NCBI RefSeq assembly: GCF_014885015.1
Contig: NZ_JABMIJ010000001.1
Span: forward strand, 81,787-145,786
Length of the DNA: 64,000 nucleotides
Source: Spirabiliibacterium falconis
GTDB taxonomy: Bacteria; Pseudomonadota; Gammaproteobacteria; Enterobacterales; Pasteurellaceae
Reading direction: 5' to 3'
Below the pieces are notes generated by a model, which was not told the DNA's origin, ran no database searches, and saw only the letters and a list, made by a program, of their open reading frames with translations. Position numbers and translations under genes: made by a program. Below are positions 1 through 10,338 of the stretch, piece by piece; the first letter of the stretch is position 1, and the number at the start of each line of letters is the position of its first letter.

Positions 1-1
1 A

Positions 2-541
2 TTAATCGTGGGTGGTGGTATTTCCAATACATTTGTGGCAGCTCAAGGGTTGAATGTGGGTAAATCGTTACATGAACCTGATCTTATCCCTGAAGCACAA
101 CGTTTACTTGGCGAATCGGATATTCCATTACCAACAGATGTACGCGTTGGCAAAGAATTTTCAGAAACTGCACCTGCAACTGTGAAACCAGCAACCGATG
201 TTCAAGATGATGAAGAAATTATGGATTTGGGTGATCAATCGGCAGAAAAATTAGCTGAGATTATCCGTGGTGCGAAAACCATTTTGTGGAATGGCCCGGT
301 TGGGGTATTCGAGTTCCCGAACTTCCGTAAAGGAACTGAAATTGTGGCTCGTGCGATCGCAGATAGTGATGCGTTCTCCATTGCTGGAGGCGGCGACACA
401 CTGGCGGCAATTGATCTATTTGGAATTGCAGATCAAATTTCATATATCTCAACAGGAGGCGGTGCATTCTTAGAGTTTGTGGAAGGTAAAGTGTTACCAG
501 CCGTTGCGATTTTAGAAGAACGTGCAAAAGAACAAGCGTAA
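2..541 (+). CDS. pgk: Phosphoglycerate kinase, C-terminal part (5' end outside window)
   Basis: Catalyses ATP-forming transfer of phosphate from 1,3-bisphosphoglycerate to ADP in cytosolic glycolysis. The open frame runs from the window edge to a TAA at 539-541, giving about 179 residues, roughly the last 45% of a normal 387-residue enzyme. The nucleotide-binding C-domain is recognisable: GGGISNTF near the start, then [12 protein letters not shown], the GGGDTLAAI loop, and the closing [10 protein letters not shown] segment. The first in-frame start codon (GTG at 8) is internal and not a real start. fba follows 52 bases downstream on the same strand, the usual pgk-fba glycolytic pair. Identity is secure; only the N-terminal half is unseen. 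Confidence 0.97.
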   Translation, partial: LIVGGGISNTFVAAQGLNVGKSLHEPDLIPEAQRLLGESDIPLPTDVRVGKEFSETAPATVKPATDVQDDEEIMDLGDQSAEKLAEIIRGAKTILWNGPVGVFEFPNFRKGTEIVARAIADSDAFSIAGGGDTLAAIDLFGIADQISYISTGGGAFLEFVEGKVLPAVAILEERAKEQA

Positions 542-549
542 TAATCCTC

Positions 550-570
550 AAGGCGAGCGTCGCTCGCCTT
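550..570 (+). terminator. GC-rich hairpin between pgk and fba
   Basis: AAGGCGAG (550-557) pairs with CTCGCCTT (563-570) around a 5-base loop. It is followed by CCCTTTA rather than a U-run, so it may be a weak terminator, an RNA-processing or stabilising hairpin, or both. It would let pgk and fba be expressed at different levels. Confidence 0.5.
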
Positions 571-593
571 CCCTTTAATATAAGGAAATGACT

Positions 594-1676
<1,083 letters not shown>

Positions 1677-1691
1677 TTCTACATTCGACAG

Positions 1692-1722
1692 AAAACCGCA
1701 CTTTTATAAAAGTGCGGTTTTT
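1692..1722. terminator. Bidirectional terminator made of paired uptake signals
   Basis: An inverted pair of AAGTGCGGT-type uptake signals with flanking A and T runs (AAAACCGCACTTTT, 3-base loop, AAAGTGCGGTTTTT). It lies between the convergent fba and cpxA genes and can terminate both. Confidence 0.85.
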
Positions 1723-1734
1723 CTATGTACTTGA

Positions 1735-3171
1735 TTATAGCTTTAATGGCAAGATAATTTGAATACGCAATCCACCAAGAGGGCTTTTGCTCGCTTGTAC
1801 ACTGCCACCATGTTGCTCAATGGCATTAGCGACAATTGAGAGACCTAATCCCGTTCCACCAGTCGTTCGTGCGCGAGCTTCATCAGTGCGATAGAATGGT
1901 TTGAAAATACGCTCATATTCACTTTCGGGCACCCCTTCGCCGTTATCGTCGACCAAAATTTCCAGTTTTGAACCATGTAGCTGGGTGGTGGTTAAATGGA
2001 CTTCGCCATTCGCATATTTGAAAGCATTACGAATGACATTTTCCAGTGCGCGCGCTAAAATTTCACTATTTCCCATCATTGAGAGCTTTTCGGGGTGTTG
2101 TATAAATTGCGAGAAGATAAAAACGATATTACGCTCTTGGCTTTCAAAATAGGCATCTTCAACGACACTTTCCCAAATATCAACTATCGGAAAAGCGGTA
2201 CGGTTAATCTCAATGGTGAAATAGTGGCGTGACATTTGTAATAATTGCGCAATCATTTTATCCATACGCTCTATTTCTGTTTCGATCCGAGTCACTTCCG
2301 TTGTTTCGCCATTACGACGACGTAGCAGTGATGTCGCCAGTTGTAAGCGTGTCAATGGCGTGCGTAATTCATGGGAAATATCGGATAAGAGACGTTGTTG
2401 TGAATGAATCACATTGTCAACAGAATTGATCATCTGATTGAAACTTTTACCCACTTCGCGCAGCTCCATTGGACCTGATGATTCAAGTTCAGGCATCACT
2501 TGCAGATGTCCATGACTAATGTCATTTGCTGCATTACGCAGGCGTTTAATTGGTCGCGTTAAACTAAAAATGAGCAGAATCAGTAAAGGTGTACTCGTTA
2601 TCATTAATAACGAAAGCATAATAAGCGGGTGGTCAAAAATAAAATTCACGAATTCTTGCTGTGGATTGACGGTTTCAATAAAGTACAGCAAGTAAGGTTC
2701 AGAATCTGAAAAGGGATAGGAGGACACAAAAGGCCCAACAACGTCCAGGTTCGAGAAGCGTTTTTTCTTTGGCTCTAAAGGATTGGCTGATTCTCGAACA
2801 AATTGATATAAGATAGATGACTGGTCGGAATCTAATGCACCGATAATATTATCGTAATTATTTGGATTGACGAGGGCGATGTTACGAGTAAATTTTTTAC
2901 TGTCTTTTTCTTTAAGAATAGCATCATGCGAAATGGCATTTTTGTCAAAATATTGTAGGTCATGCAAGGTATTATCAGATGAGGCTTTGATCACTTTGGT
3001 TTGGAAAAGATGGATCTCTTCATCTGATAACAGGCTTAGATTGCGGGCATCCATATTGGGAATAAAAAATGCCACGCCCATCAGTGCAAAGAAAGCAAAC
3101 CAAATTAACCAAAAAAGGGCGAAGATTTTAACATTAATGGAATTGATTGCAGGGTAACATTTTAGCCCCAT
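1735..3171 (-). CDS. cpxA: Envelope-stress sensor histidine kinase CpxA
   Basis: Inner-membrane sensor that phosphorylates CpxR when envelope proteins misfold. It has 478 residues against 457 in E. coli. Visible order: an N-terminal membrane helix near residues 13-35 (KIFALFWLIWFAFFALMG), a periplasmic sensor region, a second membrane helix near 183-205, a HAMP linker beginning TRPIKRLRNAA, the H-box LLSDISHELRTPLTRLQLA with the phospho-accepting His near 267, then the ATP-binding N-box (ENVIRNAFKYA) and G-boxes (DDNGEGVPE, GGTGLGLSIV). It lies 23 bases downstream of cpxR in the same direction. No cpxP-like gene adjoins the pair in this window. Confidence 0.95.
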   Translation of the reverse strand: MGLKCYPAINSINVKIFALFWLIWFAFFALMGVAFFIPNMDARNLSLLSDEEIHLFQTKVIKASSDNTLHDLQYFDKNAISHDAILKEKDSKKFTRNIALVNPNNYDNIIGALDSDQSSILYQFVRESANPLEPKKKRFSNLDVVGPFVSSYPFSDSEPYLLYFIETVNPQQEFVNFIFDHPLIMLSLLMITSTPLLILLIFSLTRPIKRLRNAANDISHGHLQVMPELESSGPMELREVGKSFNQMINSVDNVIHSQQRLLSDISHELRTPLTRLQLATSLLRRRNGETTEVTRIETEIERMDKMIAQLLQMSRHYFTIEINRTAFPIVDIWESVVEDAYFESQERNIVFIFSQFIQHPEKLSMMGNSEILARALENVIRNAFKYANGEVHLTTTQLHGSKLEILVDDNGEGVPESEYERIFKPFYRTDEARARTTGGTGLGLSIVANAIEQHGGSVQASKSPLGGLRIQIILPLKL

Positions 3172-3194
3172 ATCTACACCCTTTTATACGATGA

Positions 3195-3908
3195 TTAATT
3201 TTCGGTTACCAGTAAATAACCCCGCCCTCTCAAGGTTTTTACCCACGGTAGATCATCATTACGCTTAGGTAATTTTTTACGGAGATTGGATACGTGCATA
3301 TCAATTGAGCGATCAAATGGCGCAAGGCGTTTACCGAGAATTTCGAGGCTGAGCAATTCGCGTGATAAAATTTTACCTTGATGTTTAATTAACGTGTAAA
3401 GCAATGCAAATTCAGTGCCTGTTAAATCCAAGTCTTGTGTGCCGTGCATGGCTTGCTGACGACCAGGATAGAGTGTAACACCTGCAAAGGTAATGTGTGT
3501 ATGTTCGTCAATGTCGTGATGGACTTTATCGCTGAGATCATCATTAAGTGCGGTGCGACGTAAAATAGCTTTAATTCTCGCAACCAATTCACGATCATTA
3601 AACGGCTTAGCAATGTAATCATCTGCGCCTAATTCGAGCCCTAATACGCGATCAATATCATCTCCGCGCGCAGTTAGCATAATGATTGGTGTAGAGTAGG
3701 ATTGGCGGATACGCTTTAAGGTTTCGATCCCATTTAATTCAGGCATCATGATATCCAATAAAATTACGTCATGACTGGAATTTAGCGTATCTAACGCTTG
3801 CACGCCATTATGCACTGTTTCTACCTCAAATCCTTCTAATTGCAGTACTTCTGCAAGTAGCTCTGTCAGTTCGATATCATCATCGACCAGTAAAATTTTC
3901 TTTGCCAT
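3195..3908 (-). CDS. cpxR: Response regulator CpxR (OmpR family)
   Basis: Cytosolic DNA-binding partner of CpxA controlling envelope-stress genes. It has 237 residues. The receiver domain shows the acidic pocket (VDDD, residues 8-11), phospho-acceptor Asp52 in VILLDIMMPEL, the Thr near 80 in IIMLTAR, and the Lys in DDYIAKPF near 102. The C-terminal winged helix ends in RSIDMHVSNLRKKL and LRGRGYLL, typical of the OmpR subfamily. mutH lies 61 bases upstream on the same strand, so mutH-cpxR-cpxA may be partly co-transcribed. I see no convincing GTAAA-N5-GTAAA CpxR box immediately upstream. Confidence 0.96.
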   Translation of the reverse strand: MAKKILLVDDDIELTELLAEVLQLEGFEVETVHNGVQALDTLNSSHDVILLDIMMPELNGIETLKRIRQSYSTPIIMLTARGDDIDRVLGLELGADDYIAKPFNDRELVARIKAILRRTALNDDLSDKVHHDIDEHTHITFAGVTLYPGRQQAMHGTQDLDLTGTEFALLYTLIKHQGKILSRELLSLEILGKRLAPFDRSIDMHVSNLRKKLPKRNDDLPWVKTLRGRGYLLVTEN

Positions 3909-3969
3909 TGCTAACTTCCTTATGTTTAATACATTAGCCTCGCCTACTGAACAATAATCTTACTACACT

Positions 3970-4638
3970 TTAACGGTTGAGAAAATCCTGCAAGATTTTT
4001 TGAGTGAAAATTTTACGTAAATAAAATCCCAATGGTAGCGTTTGAATTGAATTTCCTTTTACATCAATCCCTAACGTGCGGGATCGGCTATTAGCTCCCT
4101 TAGGGCGCAATTGTAAAACTTCCCCAATACGCGCATTAATTTTGCCGTAATCACCCAGCACAATCAGCTCCATTAATTCTTCCCAATCTTGTGCTAATTG
4201 CCTTTCTTGTTCTATGCTAGGTTGCCATAAAATAGGTACACCCACTCGTCTTTGCTCTAGCGGAATCTGGCGTTCACCTTCAACAGGAATCCATAGCACT
4301 TTTTGTAACTTTTTGCGTACATGGCTATTTTCCCACAGTACTCCCGTATTTTGTGTCAACGGAGCAAGACTGACAAAGGTGGTCTCTAAAGGTTGTCCAG
4401 CCGCATTAATAGGAATTGTTTTAAGCTCAATGCCGAGAGCGTGAAAATCTTGCTCCGCTTTGCTTCCTGCACTTGCCCCAAGTGCGGTTTCGAGCAACAT
4501 GCCTACCCAACCTTTATGTTTTTGTAAGTTTCTAGGAACAACAATGCCGAGCTCTTCTGCGATCTCTGCCAAGGTTAGCCCCGCTAAACGCTGTGCATTT
4601 GCTAATAATTCCTGTTCTGTTTGAGGGGTATAACTCAT
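3970..4638 (-). CDS. mutH: DNA mismatch repair endonuclease MutH
   Basis: Nicks the unmethylated strand at hemimethylated GATC sites when activated by MutS-MutL. It has 222 residues; E. coli MutH has 229. The catalytic set typical of the Sau3AI/MutH fold is visible: the Glu of [14 protein letters not shown] near residue 50, then D, E and K in [14 protein letters not shown] near 64, 71 and 73. VLWIPVEGE and [11 protein letters not shown] are further family signatures. I start at ATG 4636-4638 rather than the GTG one codon earlier. The presence of MutH implies Dam methylation in this organism. The upstream gap is the DARS2-like region. Confidence 0.96.
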   Translation of the reverse strand: MSYTPQTEQELLANAQRLAGLTLAEIAEELGIVVPRNLQKHKGWVGMLLETALGASAGSKAEQDFHALGIELKTIPINAAGQPLETTFVSLAPLTQNTGVLWENSHVRKKLQKVLWIPVEGERQIPLEQRRVGVPILWQPSIEQERQLAQDWEELMELIVLGDYGKINARIGEVLQLRPKGANSRSRTLGIDVKGNSIQTLPLGFYLRKIFTQKILQDFLNR

Positions 4639-5197
4639 CACTATTCCAATTTATTTTTTAGGCGTCTGTCACATATCGATTTTTCCATCAATCTTTTATT
4701 GCCTACAACAGATACAAGTGCTTTGTTTTATCTTATTGATTTTACTTTTAAAAAACAATATATCAAAGTGCGGTTAATGACCATAAACAATCTATAAATC
4801 ATTCACTCACACTGTTATCCACAGAAATATGGGATAACTTACCGCACATTGTGAGGTTTGTAAAAAAGCGTTTATAATCTTTTTTCTTTGTTGAAAAAAT
4901 AAGTCAAAATTGAGTGGATTCTCACCTGTGATGTTTTTTTGAACACGGTGATCATCACATTTTTGTCTCGCGCTGTGCTAAGCCAAAAAACCTTATCATT
5001 ATTCACATTTGACCGAAAGAAAGTGAAAAGGTTCACAGAGGATATACCGTTAACACACAGCGTTATCCACAGAAATTGTGGAATCCTAAACCTCACTTTG
5101 TATTTTTTGTGATCGCGACCGTGTGAATTGGTTGTCAGCGTTGGCAGAATATGAAACAATCAACGCATTATACGAGTTGAATAAAAAGGTTTCGACA
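4639..5197. promoter_or_regulatory. DARS2-like DnaA-reactivating region (mutH-rppH intergenic)
   Basis: A 559-base non-coding stretch. It contains perfect DnaA boxes TTATCCACA at 4815-4823 and 5063-5071 and the relaxed box TTATTCACA at 4999-5007. The two perfect boxes lie in an identical 15-base segment (GTTATCCACAGAAAT at 4814-4828 and 5062-5076). Each is followed directly by a degenerate inverted box (ATGGGATAA at 4829-4837; TGTGGAATC at 5077-5085). A perfect IHF consensus (AATCAACGCATTA, 5158-5170) lies about 90 bases downstream of the last box, and weaker IHF-like sites occur near 4686-4698 and 4729-4741. From established knowledge, the E. coli DnaA-reactivating locus DARS2 lies in this same mutH-ygdP(rppH) gap and needs DnaA boxes plus IHF and Fis. 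Function here is inferred. The block also holds one uptake signal and the rppH promoter. Confidence 0.7.
5158..5170 (+). promoter_or_regulatory. IHF-binding consensus site
   Basis: AATCAACGCATTA matches the IHF consensus WATCAANNNNTTR at every position. It lies downstream of the DnaA-box cluster and just before the rppH start, fitting the need of E. coli DARS2 for IHF. Confidence 0.6.
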
Positions 5198-5788
5198 GTG
5201 ATCGATTTTGATGGATATAGACCAAATGTTGGGGTCATTATCTGTAATAGACATGGTCAAGTGCTGTGGGCAAAGCGTTTTGGACAAAATTCGTGGCAAT
5301 TTCCTCAAGGTGGCATTAATGAAGGGGAAACACCAGAGCAGGCAATGTTTCGTGAATTATATGAAGAGGTTGGACTTGGTGCCCAGGATGTGCAAATCTT
5401 AGCGACCTCTAAAGGCTGGTTGCGTTATAAGTTGCCAAAAAGATTAGTGAGAGCCGATACAAATCCCGTCTGTATTGGGCAAAAACAACGCTGGTTTTTA
5501 TTACGTTTAACGTGTGCAGAGAGCCAGATTAACTTAAATGCGACGAAACACCCGGAGTTTGATGGTTGGCGATGGGTCAGTTATTGGTATCCCGTTCGCC
5601 AAGTGATTGCGTTTAAACGTGATGTGTACCGTAAGATAATGAAAGAATTTGCCCCTGTGGTGATGGCATATGCCCAGCAGCAAAGTGAAGGGGGGCAACA
5701 TCAAAGTGCGGTTGCCCGCCGAGGAAAAGGGCATAAAAAACGCCCGCGTCGCTGGCGAAATGATCATAAAAATGTACAACATGATTAG
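5198..5788 (+). CDS. rppH: RNA pyrophosphohydrolase RppH (Nudix)
   Basis: Removes pyrophosphate from the 5' triphosphate end of mRNA and so starts RNase E-dependent decay. The product begins [12 protein letters not shown] and carries an exact Nudix box, [17 protein letters not shown] followed by YEEVGL, near residues 38-60. [12 protein letters not shown] and the conserved [16 protein letters not shown] are also present. It has 196 residues. The frame stays open upstream to 5123, but I place the start at GTG 5198: AAGG at 5186-5189 is well spaced and homologues begin exactly here. The C-terminus is basic and glutamine-rich. The TauE/SafE gene follows after 12 bases, so this probably opens an rppH-permease-lgt-thyA transcript. 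Confidence 0.95.
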   Translation: MIDFDGYRPNVGVIICNRHGQVLWAKRFGQNSWQFPQGGINEGETPEQAMFRELYEEVGLGAQDVQILATSKGWLRYKLPKRLVRADTNPVCIGQKQRWFLLRLTCAESQINLNATKHPEFDGWRWVSYWYPVRQVIAFKRDVYRKIMKEFAPVVMAYAQQQSEGGQHQSAVARRGKGHKKRPRRWRNDHKNVQHD

Positions 5789-5800
5789 GAGAGGGCATAA

Positions 5801-6592
5801 ATGACCACTGTAATCATTGCCTGCTTATTAACGGGGGCAATAGCGGGTTTTTTCTCGGGGTTATTTGGGATTGGTGGCGGTGTGATTATCGTGTCCGTCA
5901 TGATCTATATTATGCCGTTAGTTGGCGTGCCTGATGCACAATTAATGAATGTGGCGTTAGGTACAACGTTTGCTTCAGTTATGATGACATCTTTTGCATC
6001 GGCATTGCGCCATTACCGCCTTGGCAATGTGGATATGCGGGCAGCAACATATTTGACTCCTGCGCTTGTGATATCGATTTTTATTGCTGGGCAGTTTGTT
6101 GCGTATTTGCCAAAGGCAATTACCAGCAAATTATTCGCCTTGATGGTACTGTATTTGGCAATTAAAATGATTGTATCAATAAAGCAAAAGCCAGCAAATA
6201 AACCATTGACACGCTCAGCATGTTTTATTGGTGGTGGGGTGATTGGCGTATTGTCGAGTTTTGCGGGCATCGCTGGTGGGAGCTTCATTGTACCATTTTT
6301 AAATGCGCGAGGGGTGGAGATGAAGCGAGCAATTGGCACGTCTTCAACCTGTGGTATTTTTTTGAGTATGTCAGCGATGATGAGTTTTATTATCAGTGGC
6401 TGGAATCACGGATTAATGCTTGATTATTCCATTGGCTATGTTTATTTACCTGCGGTTATTTTATTAACACTGACCTCATTTATCACCACGAAACTTGGTG
6501 TGCACCTTGCCAGTTCGTTACCCGTTGCCACTTTGAAAAAAGCCTTTGCTGTGCTGTTGCTGGTGATGGTCGCAAACATGTTAATGCACTAA
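5801..6592 (+). CDS. TauE/SafE-family membrane permease
   Basis: A 263-residue polytopic inner-membrane protein with two repeats of the family signature: GFFSGLFGIGGGVIIVS near residues 16-33 and GVLSSFAGIAGGSFIVPF near 149-166. About eight hydrophobic segments are visible. The family includes proposed sulfite, sulfonate and organic-anion exporters, but the substrate here cannot be read from the sequence. It lies between rppH and lgt with gaps of 12 and 15 bases, so it is almost certainly in their operon, although none of its neighbours suggests a sulfur role. Confidence 0.88.
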   Translation: MTTVIIACLLTGAIAGFFSGLFGIGGGVIIVSVMIYIMPLVGVPDAQLMNVALGTTFASVMMTSFASALRHYRLGNVDMRAATYLTPALVISIFIAGQFVAYLPKAITSKLFALMVLYLAIKMIVSIKQKPANKPLTRSACFIGGGVIGVLSSFAGIAGGSFIVPFLNARGVEMKRAIGTSSTCGIFLSMSAMMSFIISGWNHGLMLDYSIGYVYLPAVILLTLTSFITTKLGVHLASSLPVATLKKAFAVLLLVMVANMLMH

Positions 6593-6607
6593 TATTTAAG
6601 GAAAATT

Positions 6608-7408
6608 ATGAATGCGTATATTGCCTTCCCCAATTTTGATCCTGTGATTTTTGAATTTGGACCTATTGGGCTGCGTTGGTATGGTTTAATGTATTTAATT
6701 GGGTTTATTTTTGCGCGTTGGTTAGCCGTGAAACGTGCGAAAAAGCCTCATAGTGGTTGGACAGTTGAGCAAGTTGATAACTTACTTTTTAATGGTTTTT
6801 TAGGGGTGTTTCTCGGCGGTCGTATAGGCTATGTGTTGTTTTACCACCTCGACTTTTTTTTGCAAGATCCACTTTATCTATTCCGTGTATGGGAAGGGGG
6901 AATGTCGTTTCATGGTGGCTTAATGGGCGTTATTATTGCCATGTGGCTTACAGCAAAGTGGCAACAACGCCCGTTTTGGGCGATGGCTGATTTTGTTGCA
7001 CCATTGATTCCATTTGGTCTAGGTGCAGGACGGATTGGTAATTTTATTAATGATGAACTTTGGGGACGTGTTACGGATGTACCGTGGGCGGTATTATTCC
7101 CATCTGGGGGATATGTGCCACGTCATCCATCACAATTATATGAAGCAGTTTTAGAAGGCGTTGTGCTGTTTATTATTTTAAATTGGTTTATCCAAAAGCC
7201 GCGTCCACAAGGTGCAGTTGCAGGATTATTTCTGCTGTGCTACGGCATTTTCCGTTTTGTCGTGGAATTTTTCCGTGAGCCAGATGCGCAGTTAGGACTG
7301 TTTTTTGGACAAAATGTATCGATGGGACAGATTTTATCATTACCTATGATTATTATTGGGGCGTTGATTATGGTTATTGCTTATCGACGCAGGCAAAGTG
7401 CGGTTTAA
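6608..7408 (+). CDS. lgt: Prolipoprotein diacylglyceryl transferase
   Basis: First enzyme of lipoprotein maturation: moves diacylglycerol from phosphatidylglycerol to the lipobox cysteine at the inner membrane. It has 266 residues with about seven membrane spans. Family motifs are present: [11 protein letters not shown] near residue 24, [13 protein letters not shown] near 71, the HGGL segment with the essential His near 103, and [15 protein letters not shown] near 140. Its last codons and stop lie inside an uptake signal (AGT GCG GTT TAA, giving Ser-Ala-Val-stop). thyA follows after 21 bases, the lgt-thyA order known from E. coli. Confidence 0.97.
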   Translation: MNAYIAFPNFDPVIFEFGPIGLRWYGLMYLIGFIFARWLAVKRAKKPHSGWTVEQVDNLLFNGFLGVFLGGRIGYVLFYHLDFFLQDPLYLFRVWEGGMSFHGGLMGVIIAMWLTAKWQQRPFWAMADFVAPLIPFGLGAGRIGNFINDELWGRVTDVPWAVLFPSGGYVPRHPSQLYEAVLEGVVLFIILNWFIQKPRPQGAVAGLFLLCYGIFRFVVEFFREPDAQLGLFFGQNVSMGQILSLPMIIIGALIMVIAYRRRQSAV

Positions 7409-7417
7409 AAGTGCGGT
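7396..7417 (+). repeat. Two tandem uptake signals over the lgt stop codon
   Basis: AAGTGCGGT occurs at 7396-7404 and again at 7409-7417 in the same orientation. The first supplies the final codons of lgt; the second fills the lgt-thyA gap. Direct tandem uptake signals are less common in this window than inverted pairs. Confidence 0.9.
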
Positions 7418-7429
7418 TTAGGAGATGCA

Positions 7430-8281
7430 ATGCGACAATATCTTGATCTATGCCAACGTATCATTGACCAAGGGCAATGGGTAGAAAATAAACGGACAGG
7501 AAAACGTTGTTTAACCGTAATCAACGCTGATTTAGAATATGACGTTGGGGCTGGTGAGTTCCCACTTATTACTACGCGGAAAAGTTATTGGAAAGCAGCG
7601 ATTGCGGAGTTTTTGGGCTATATTCGAGGTTTTGATAATGCGGCCGATTTTCGTAAGCTAGGCACAAAAACATGGGATGCGAACGCGAATCTTAACCCCG
7701 ACTGGCTAAAAAATCCTCATCGCAAAGGGGAAGATGATATGGGGCGGGTTTACGGTGTGCAAGGTCGGCGTTGGCGTAAACCTAATGGCGAACACGTAGA
7801 TCAGCTTGCGAAAGTGGTGGCGAATTTACGTCAAGGGATTGATGATCGCGGCGAAATCATCACTTTTTATAATCCTGGCGAAGTTGACCTAGGGTGTTTA
7901 CGCCCTTGTATGCACACCCACACATTTTCATTATTAGGCGATACTCTGTATTTAACCAGTTATCAACGCTCATGTGATGTGCCATTGGGACTAAATTTTA
8001 ATCAAATTCAAGTGTACGTATTTCTGGCCCTAATGGCACAAATCACTGGGCATAAGGCAGGTAAGGCGTATCATAAAATTATCAATGCGCACATTTACGA
8101 AGATCAGCTGGAATTAATGCGTGATGTACAGCTCAAACGTGAGCCATTACCCCTGCCAAAACTGATCATTAACCCAGAGATCAAAACATTACAGGATTTG
8201 GAAACGTGGGTAACGATGGCAGATTTCAAAGTGGAGGGGTATCAATCTCATGCACCTATTGCATACCCATTTTCGGTATAA
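7430..8281 (+). CDS. thyA: Thymidylate synthase
   Basis: Makes dTMP from dUMP with 5,10-methylenetetrahydrofolate. It has 283 residues, longer than the 264 of E. coli ThyA. Recognisable elements: substrate-binding Arg in [15 protein letters not shown] near residue 50, [10 protein letters not shown] near 108, the nucleophilic Cys in [11 protein letters not shown] near 164, [17 protein letters not shown] near 186-202, and the [11 protein letters not shown] segment. The active-site loop reads PCMHTHTF rather than the PCHAFFQF of E. coli, marking it as the longer sequence subtype. The start codon overlaps GGAGATGCA with good ribosome-binding spacing. Confidence 0.95.
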   Translation: MRQYLDLCQRIIDQGQWVENKRTGKRCLTVINADLEYDVGAGEFPLITTRKSYWKAAIAEFLGYIRGFDNAADFRKLGTKTWDANANLNPDWLKNPHRKGEDDMGRVYGVQGRRWRKPNGEHVDQLAKVVANLRQGIDDRGEIITFYNPGEVDLGCLRPCMHTHTFSLLGDTLYLTSYQRSCDVPLGLNFNQIQVYVFLALMAQITGHKAGKAYHKIINAHIYEDQLELMRDVQLKREPLPLPKLIINPEIKTLQDLETWVTMADFKVEGYQSHAPIAYPFSV

Positions 8282-8352
8282 GGATTGATCTAAAACATAA
8301 AGTGCGGTATTAATAACACGAACTTTTAACGCGTTTAACTAAGGATGAAAAA

Positions 8353-8799
8353 ATGGGACTATTTGATTTTGTGAGTGATATTGGTAAAAAATTATTCAGT
8401 AAAGAAGAGGACGCCTCTAAAGCGGTAACCGAGCACATTAGTGAAGACAATCCTGGGGTCGAAAATGTGAACGTGACTGTTGAAAATGGTGTAGCCAAAA
8501 TAGAAGGGCAAGCCAAAGATGCAAGTGCACTGGAAAAAGCGATTTTAATGGCAGGTAACATCGCGGGAATCACCAAAGTGGAAGCCGATGGCGTAACGGT
8601 GGCAAGTGGTGAAACAGTGGACGATTCTGACGATGCATTTTACGTCATTCAAAAAGGTGATACATTGTGGAAAATTGCTGAGCGTACCTATGGCAATGGT
8701 GCAAAATACACCGCAATCGTTGAAGCGAATAAAGAAGTGATTAAAGATGCGGATAAAATTTTCCCTGGGCAAAAAATTCGCTTGCCAAAAGGATTATAA
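8353..8799 (+). CDS. kbp: BON-LysM protein, potassium-binding Kbp (YgaU) type
   Basis: A 148-residue protein with no signal peptide. The N-terminus MGLFDFVSDIGKKLF matches the start of E. coli Kbp/YgaU. A BON domain occupies about residues 25-85 and a LysM domain about 96-146 (FYVIQKGDTLWKIAERTYG, then DKIFPGQKIRLP). E. coli Kbp is a cytoplasmic K+-sensing protein made under osmotic stress; that role is transferred by similarity. It stands 71 bases after thyA, with an uptake signal between, and ends at its own terminator, so it is probably a separate unit. Confidence 0.9.
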   Translation: MGLFDFVSDIGKKLFSKEEDASKAVTEHISEDNPGVENVNVTVENGVAKIEGQAKDASALEKAILMAGNIAGITKVEADGVTVASGETVDDSDDAFYVIQKGDTLWKIAERTYGNGAKYTAIVEANKEVIKDADKIFPGQKIRLPKGL

Positions 8800-8814
8800 T
8801 CATCCGTTCGTACC

Positions 8815-8840
8815 AAAAGCCTAGATTGATCTAGGCTTTT
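8815..8840 (+). terminator. Intrinsic terminator after kbp
   Basis: Perfect 10-bp stem AAAAGCCTAG / CTAGGCTTTT around a 6-base loop, ending in a T run. Confidence 0.85.
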
Positions 8841-8938
8841 TCACATGATAACAGACCGCACTTTGCTGTTTTTGTTTAATTTATCAACAAATATGCGCTT
8901 TTCACCGTTTACATCTCGACGAAATTTGTTTGAATCGG

Positions 8939-8944
8939 TATAAT
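8939..8944 (+). promoter_or_regulatory. -10 element of probable tig promoter
   Basis: A perfect TATAAT 79 bases upstream of the tig start. No good -35 sits at standard spacing; a TTTACA at 8908-8913 is too far away. A promoter here is likely but not proven. Confidence 0.45.
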
Positions 8945-9022
8945 CTAGCATCTATTGTTAGTTATTCGGTGTTTGTCGATCAGTTTTGTGACGCCGAGAT
9001 CATCTGAATTTTGAGGTAAAAA

Positions 9023-10321
9023 ATGCAATCTTCTGTAGAAACAACACAAGGTCTTGAGCGCCTTATCACCATTACTGTACCCGCAGCCGATATTGATGCA
9101 GCGGTGCGTGAAGAAATGAAGCGTGTCGCCAAAAATGCACGTATTGATGGTTTCCGCAAAGGCAAAATTCCACCCGCCATTTTGGAGCAACGCTTTGGCG
9201 CGTCTGTGCGTCAAGATGTGTTGAGTGATTTAATGCAAAAAAGTTTTTTTGATGCGGTTATGCAAGACAAAATTAACTTTGCTGGTCGTCCAACATTTGA
9301 GCCTGAGCAATATGAATTAGGCAAAGATTTTGTCTTTAAAGCCCGTGTGGAAGTTTACCCTGAAGTTGAATTAAAAGGTTTAGAGGCAATCAATGTTGAA
9401 AAACCTGTAGTTGATGTAACAGAAGCTGACATTGATAAAATGGTTGATGTGTTGCGTAAACAACAAGCGACATGGAAAACCATTGATGGAGCTGCAAAAG
9501 CTGATGATCGCGTTACGATTGATTTTGATGGTAGCGTTGATGGCGAAGCATTTGACGGCGGTAAAGCACAAGATTATGCGTTATTGATGGGGCAAGGTCG
9601 TATGATCCCTGGGTTTGAAGACGGGATTGTGGGGCATAAAGCGGGTGAGCAATTTACCATTGATGTCACATTCCCTGAAGATTACCACGCAGAGAACTTA
9701 AAAGGGAAAGCGGCTAAATTTGATATCAACTTGAAAAAAGTTGAAGAAATGGAATTGCCAGAGGTTACCGATGCGTTTGTACAAAAATTTGGTCCAAACA
9801 CAAAAACTGTAGCGGATTTGCGTGCCGAAATTAAGAAAAATATGGAACGTGAGTTGAAAAATGCGGTGATGACTCGAATCAAAAATCAAGTGATTGATGG
9901 TCTTTTAGCACAAAATGAGATTGACGTGCCAAAATCTGCGGTAGAGCAAGAGATTGATGTATTGCAACAGCAAGCAATGCAACGCTTTGGTGGACAAGCA
10001 CCAAAAGATTTCCAATTGCCACGCGAAATTTTTGAAGAGCAAGCTCGTCGTCGTGTACAAGTTGGCTTATTGTTAGGTGCGGTAATCTCTAGCAATGAAT
10101 TGAAAGCCGATGAAGCGCGTGTGAAAGCGATGATTCAAGATATCGCAGCAGCGTATGAGCAACCAAAAGAAGTGGTAGAATATTACAATTCAAACAAAGA
10201 ATTGCTAAACAATATTCGCAATGTTGTGCTTGAAGAACAAGCTGTTGAAAAAGTGTTAGAAAAAGCACAAGTGAGCGACAAAGCAGCAACATTTGATGAG
10301 ATTATGAATCCGCAAGCGTAA
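9023..10321 (+). CDS. tig: Trigger factor (ribosome-associated chaperone / PPIase)
   Basis: Binds the ribosome exit tunnel and folds nascent chains. It has 432 residues, the same length as E. coli. The N-terminal ribosome-binding domain carries the signature [11 protein letters not shown] near residues 43-53. The FKBP-type prolyl isomerase domain lies about 150-240 ([19 protein letters not shown], then [16 protein letters not shown]). The C-terminal chaperone arms include [20 protein letters not shown] near 333. It is followed by an uptake-signal terminator and then clpP-clpX, the widely conserved tig-clpP-clpX protein quality-control cluster. Confidence 0.97.
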   Translation: MQSSVETTQGLERLITITVPAADIDAAVREEMKRVAKNARIDGFRKGKIPPAILEQRFGASVRQDVLSDLMQKSFFDAVMQDKINFAGRPTFEPEQYELGKDFVFKARVEVYPEVELKGLEAINVEKPVVDVTEADIDKMVDVLRKQQATWKTIDGAAKADDRVTIDFDGSVDGEAFDGGKAQDYALLMGQGRMIPGFEDGIVGHKAGEQFTIDVTFPEDYHAENLKGKAAKFDINLKKVEEMELPEVTDAFVQKFGPNTKTVADLRAEIKKNMERELKNAVMTRIKNQVIDGLLAQNEIDVPKSAVEQEIDVLQQQAMQRFGGQAPKDFQLPREIFEEQARRRVQVGLLLGAVISSNELKADEARVKAMIQDIAAAYEQPKEVVEYYNSNKELLNNIRNVVLEEQAVEKVLEKAQVSDKAATFDEIMNPQA

Positions 10322-10338
10322 TGCGAATTGTGAATATC

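Noticed and set aside
4872..5159. 95-codon minus-strand open frame in the mutH-rppH gap
   Set aside because: No ribosome-binding site, no recognisable product, and it covers the DnaA-box region; chance open frame in AT-rich DNA.
4639..5197. Chromosomal origin (oriC) as an explanation for the DnaA boxes
   Set aside because: No dnaA, mnmG or rpmH neighbours, no clear AT-rich unwinding repeats, and the mutH-rppH setting matches DARS2 instead.
5123..5197. N-terminal extension of rppH to GTG 5123
   Set aside because: No homology in the extra 25 residues; GTG 5198 has proper ribosome-binding spacing and matches the family start, and the extension would cover the IHF site.
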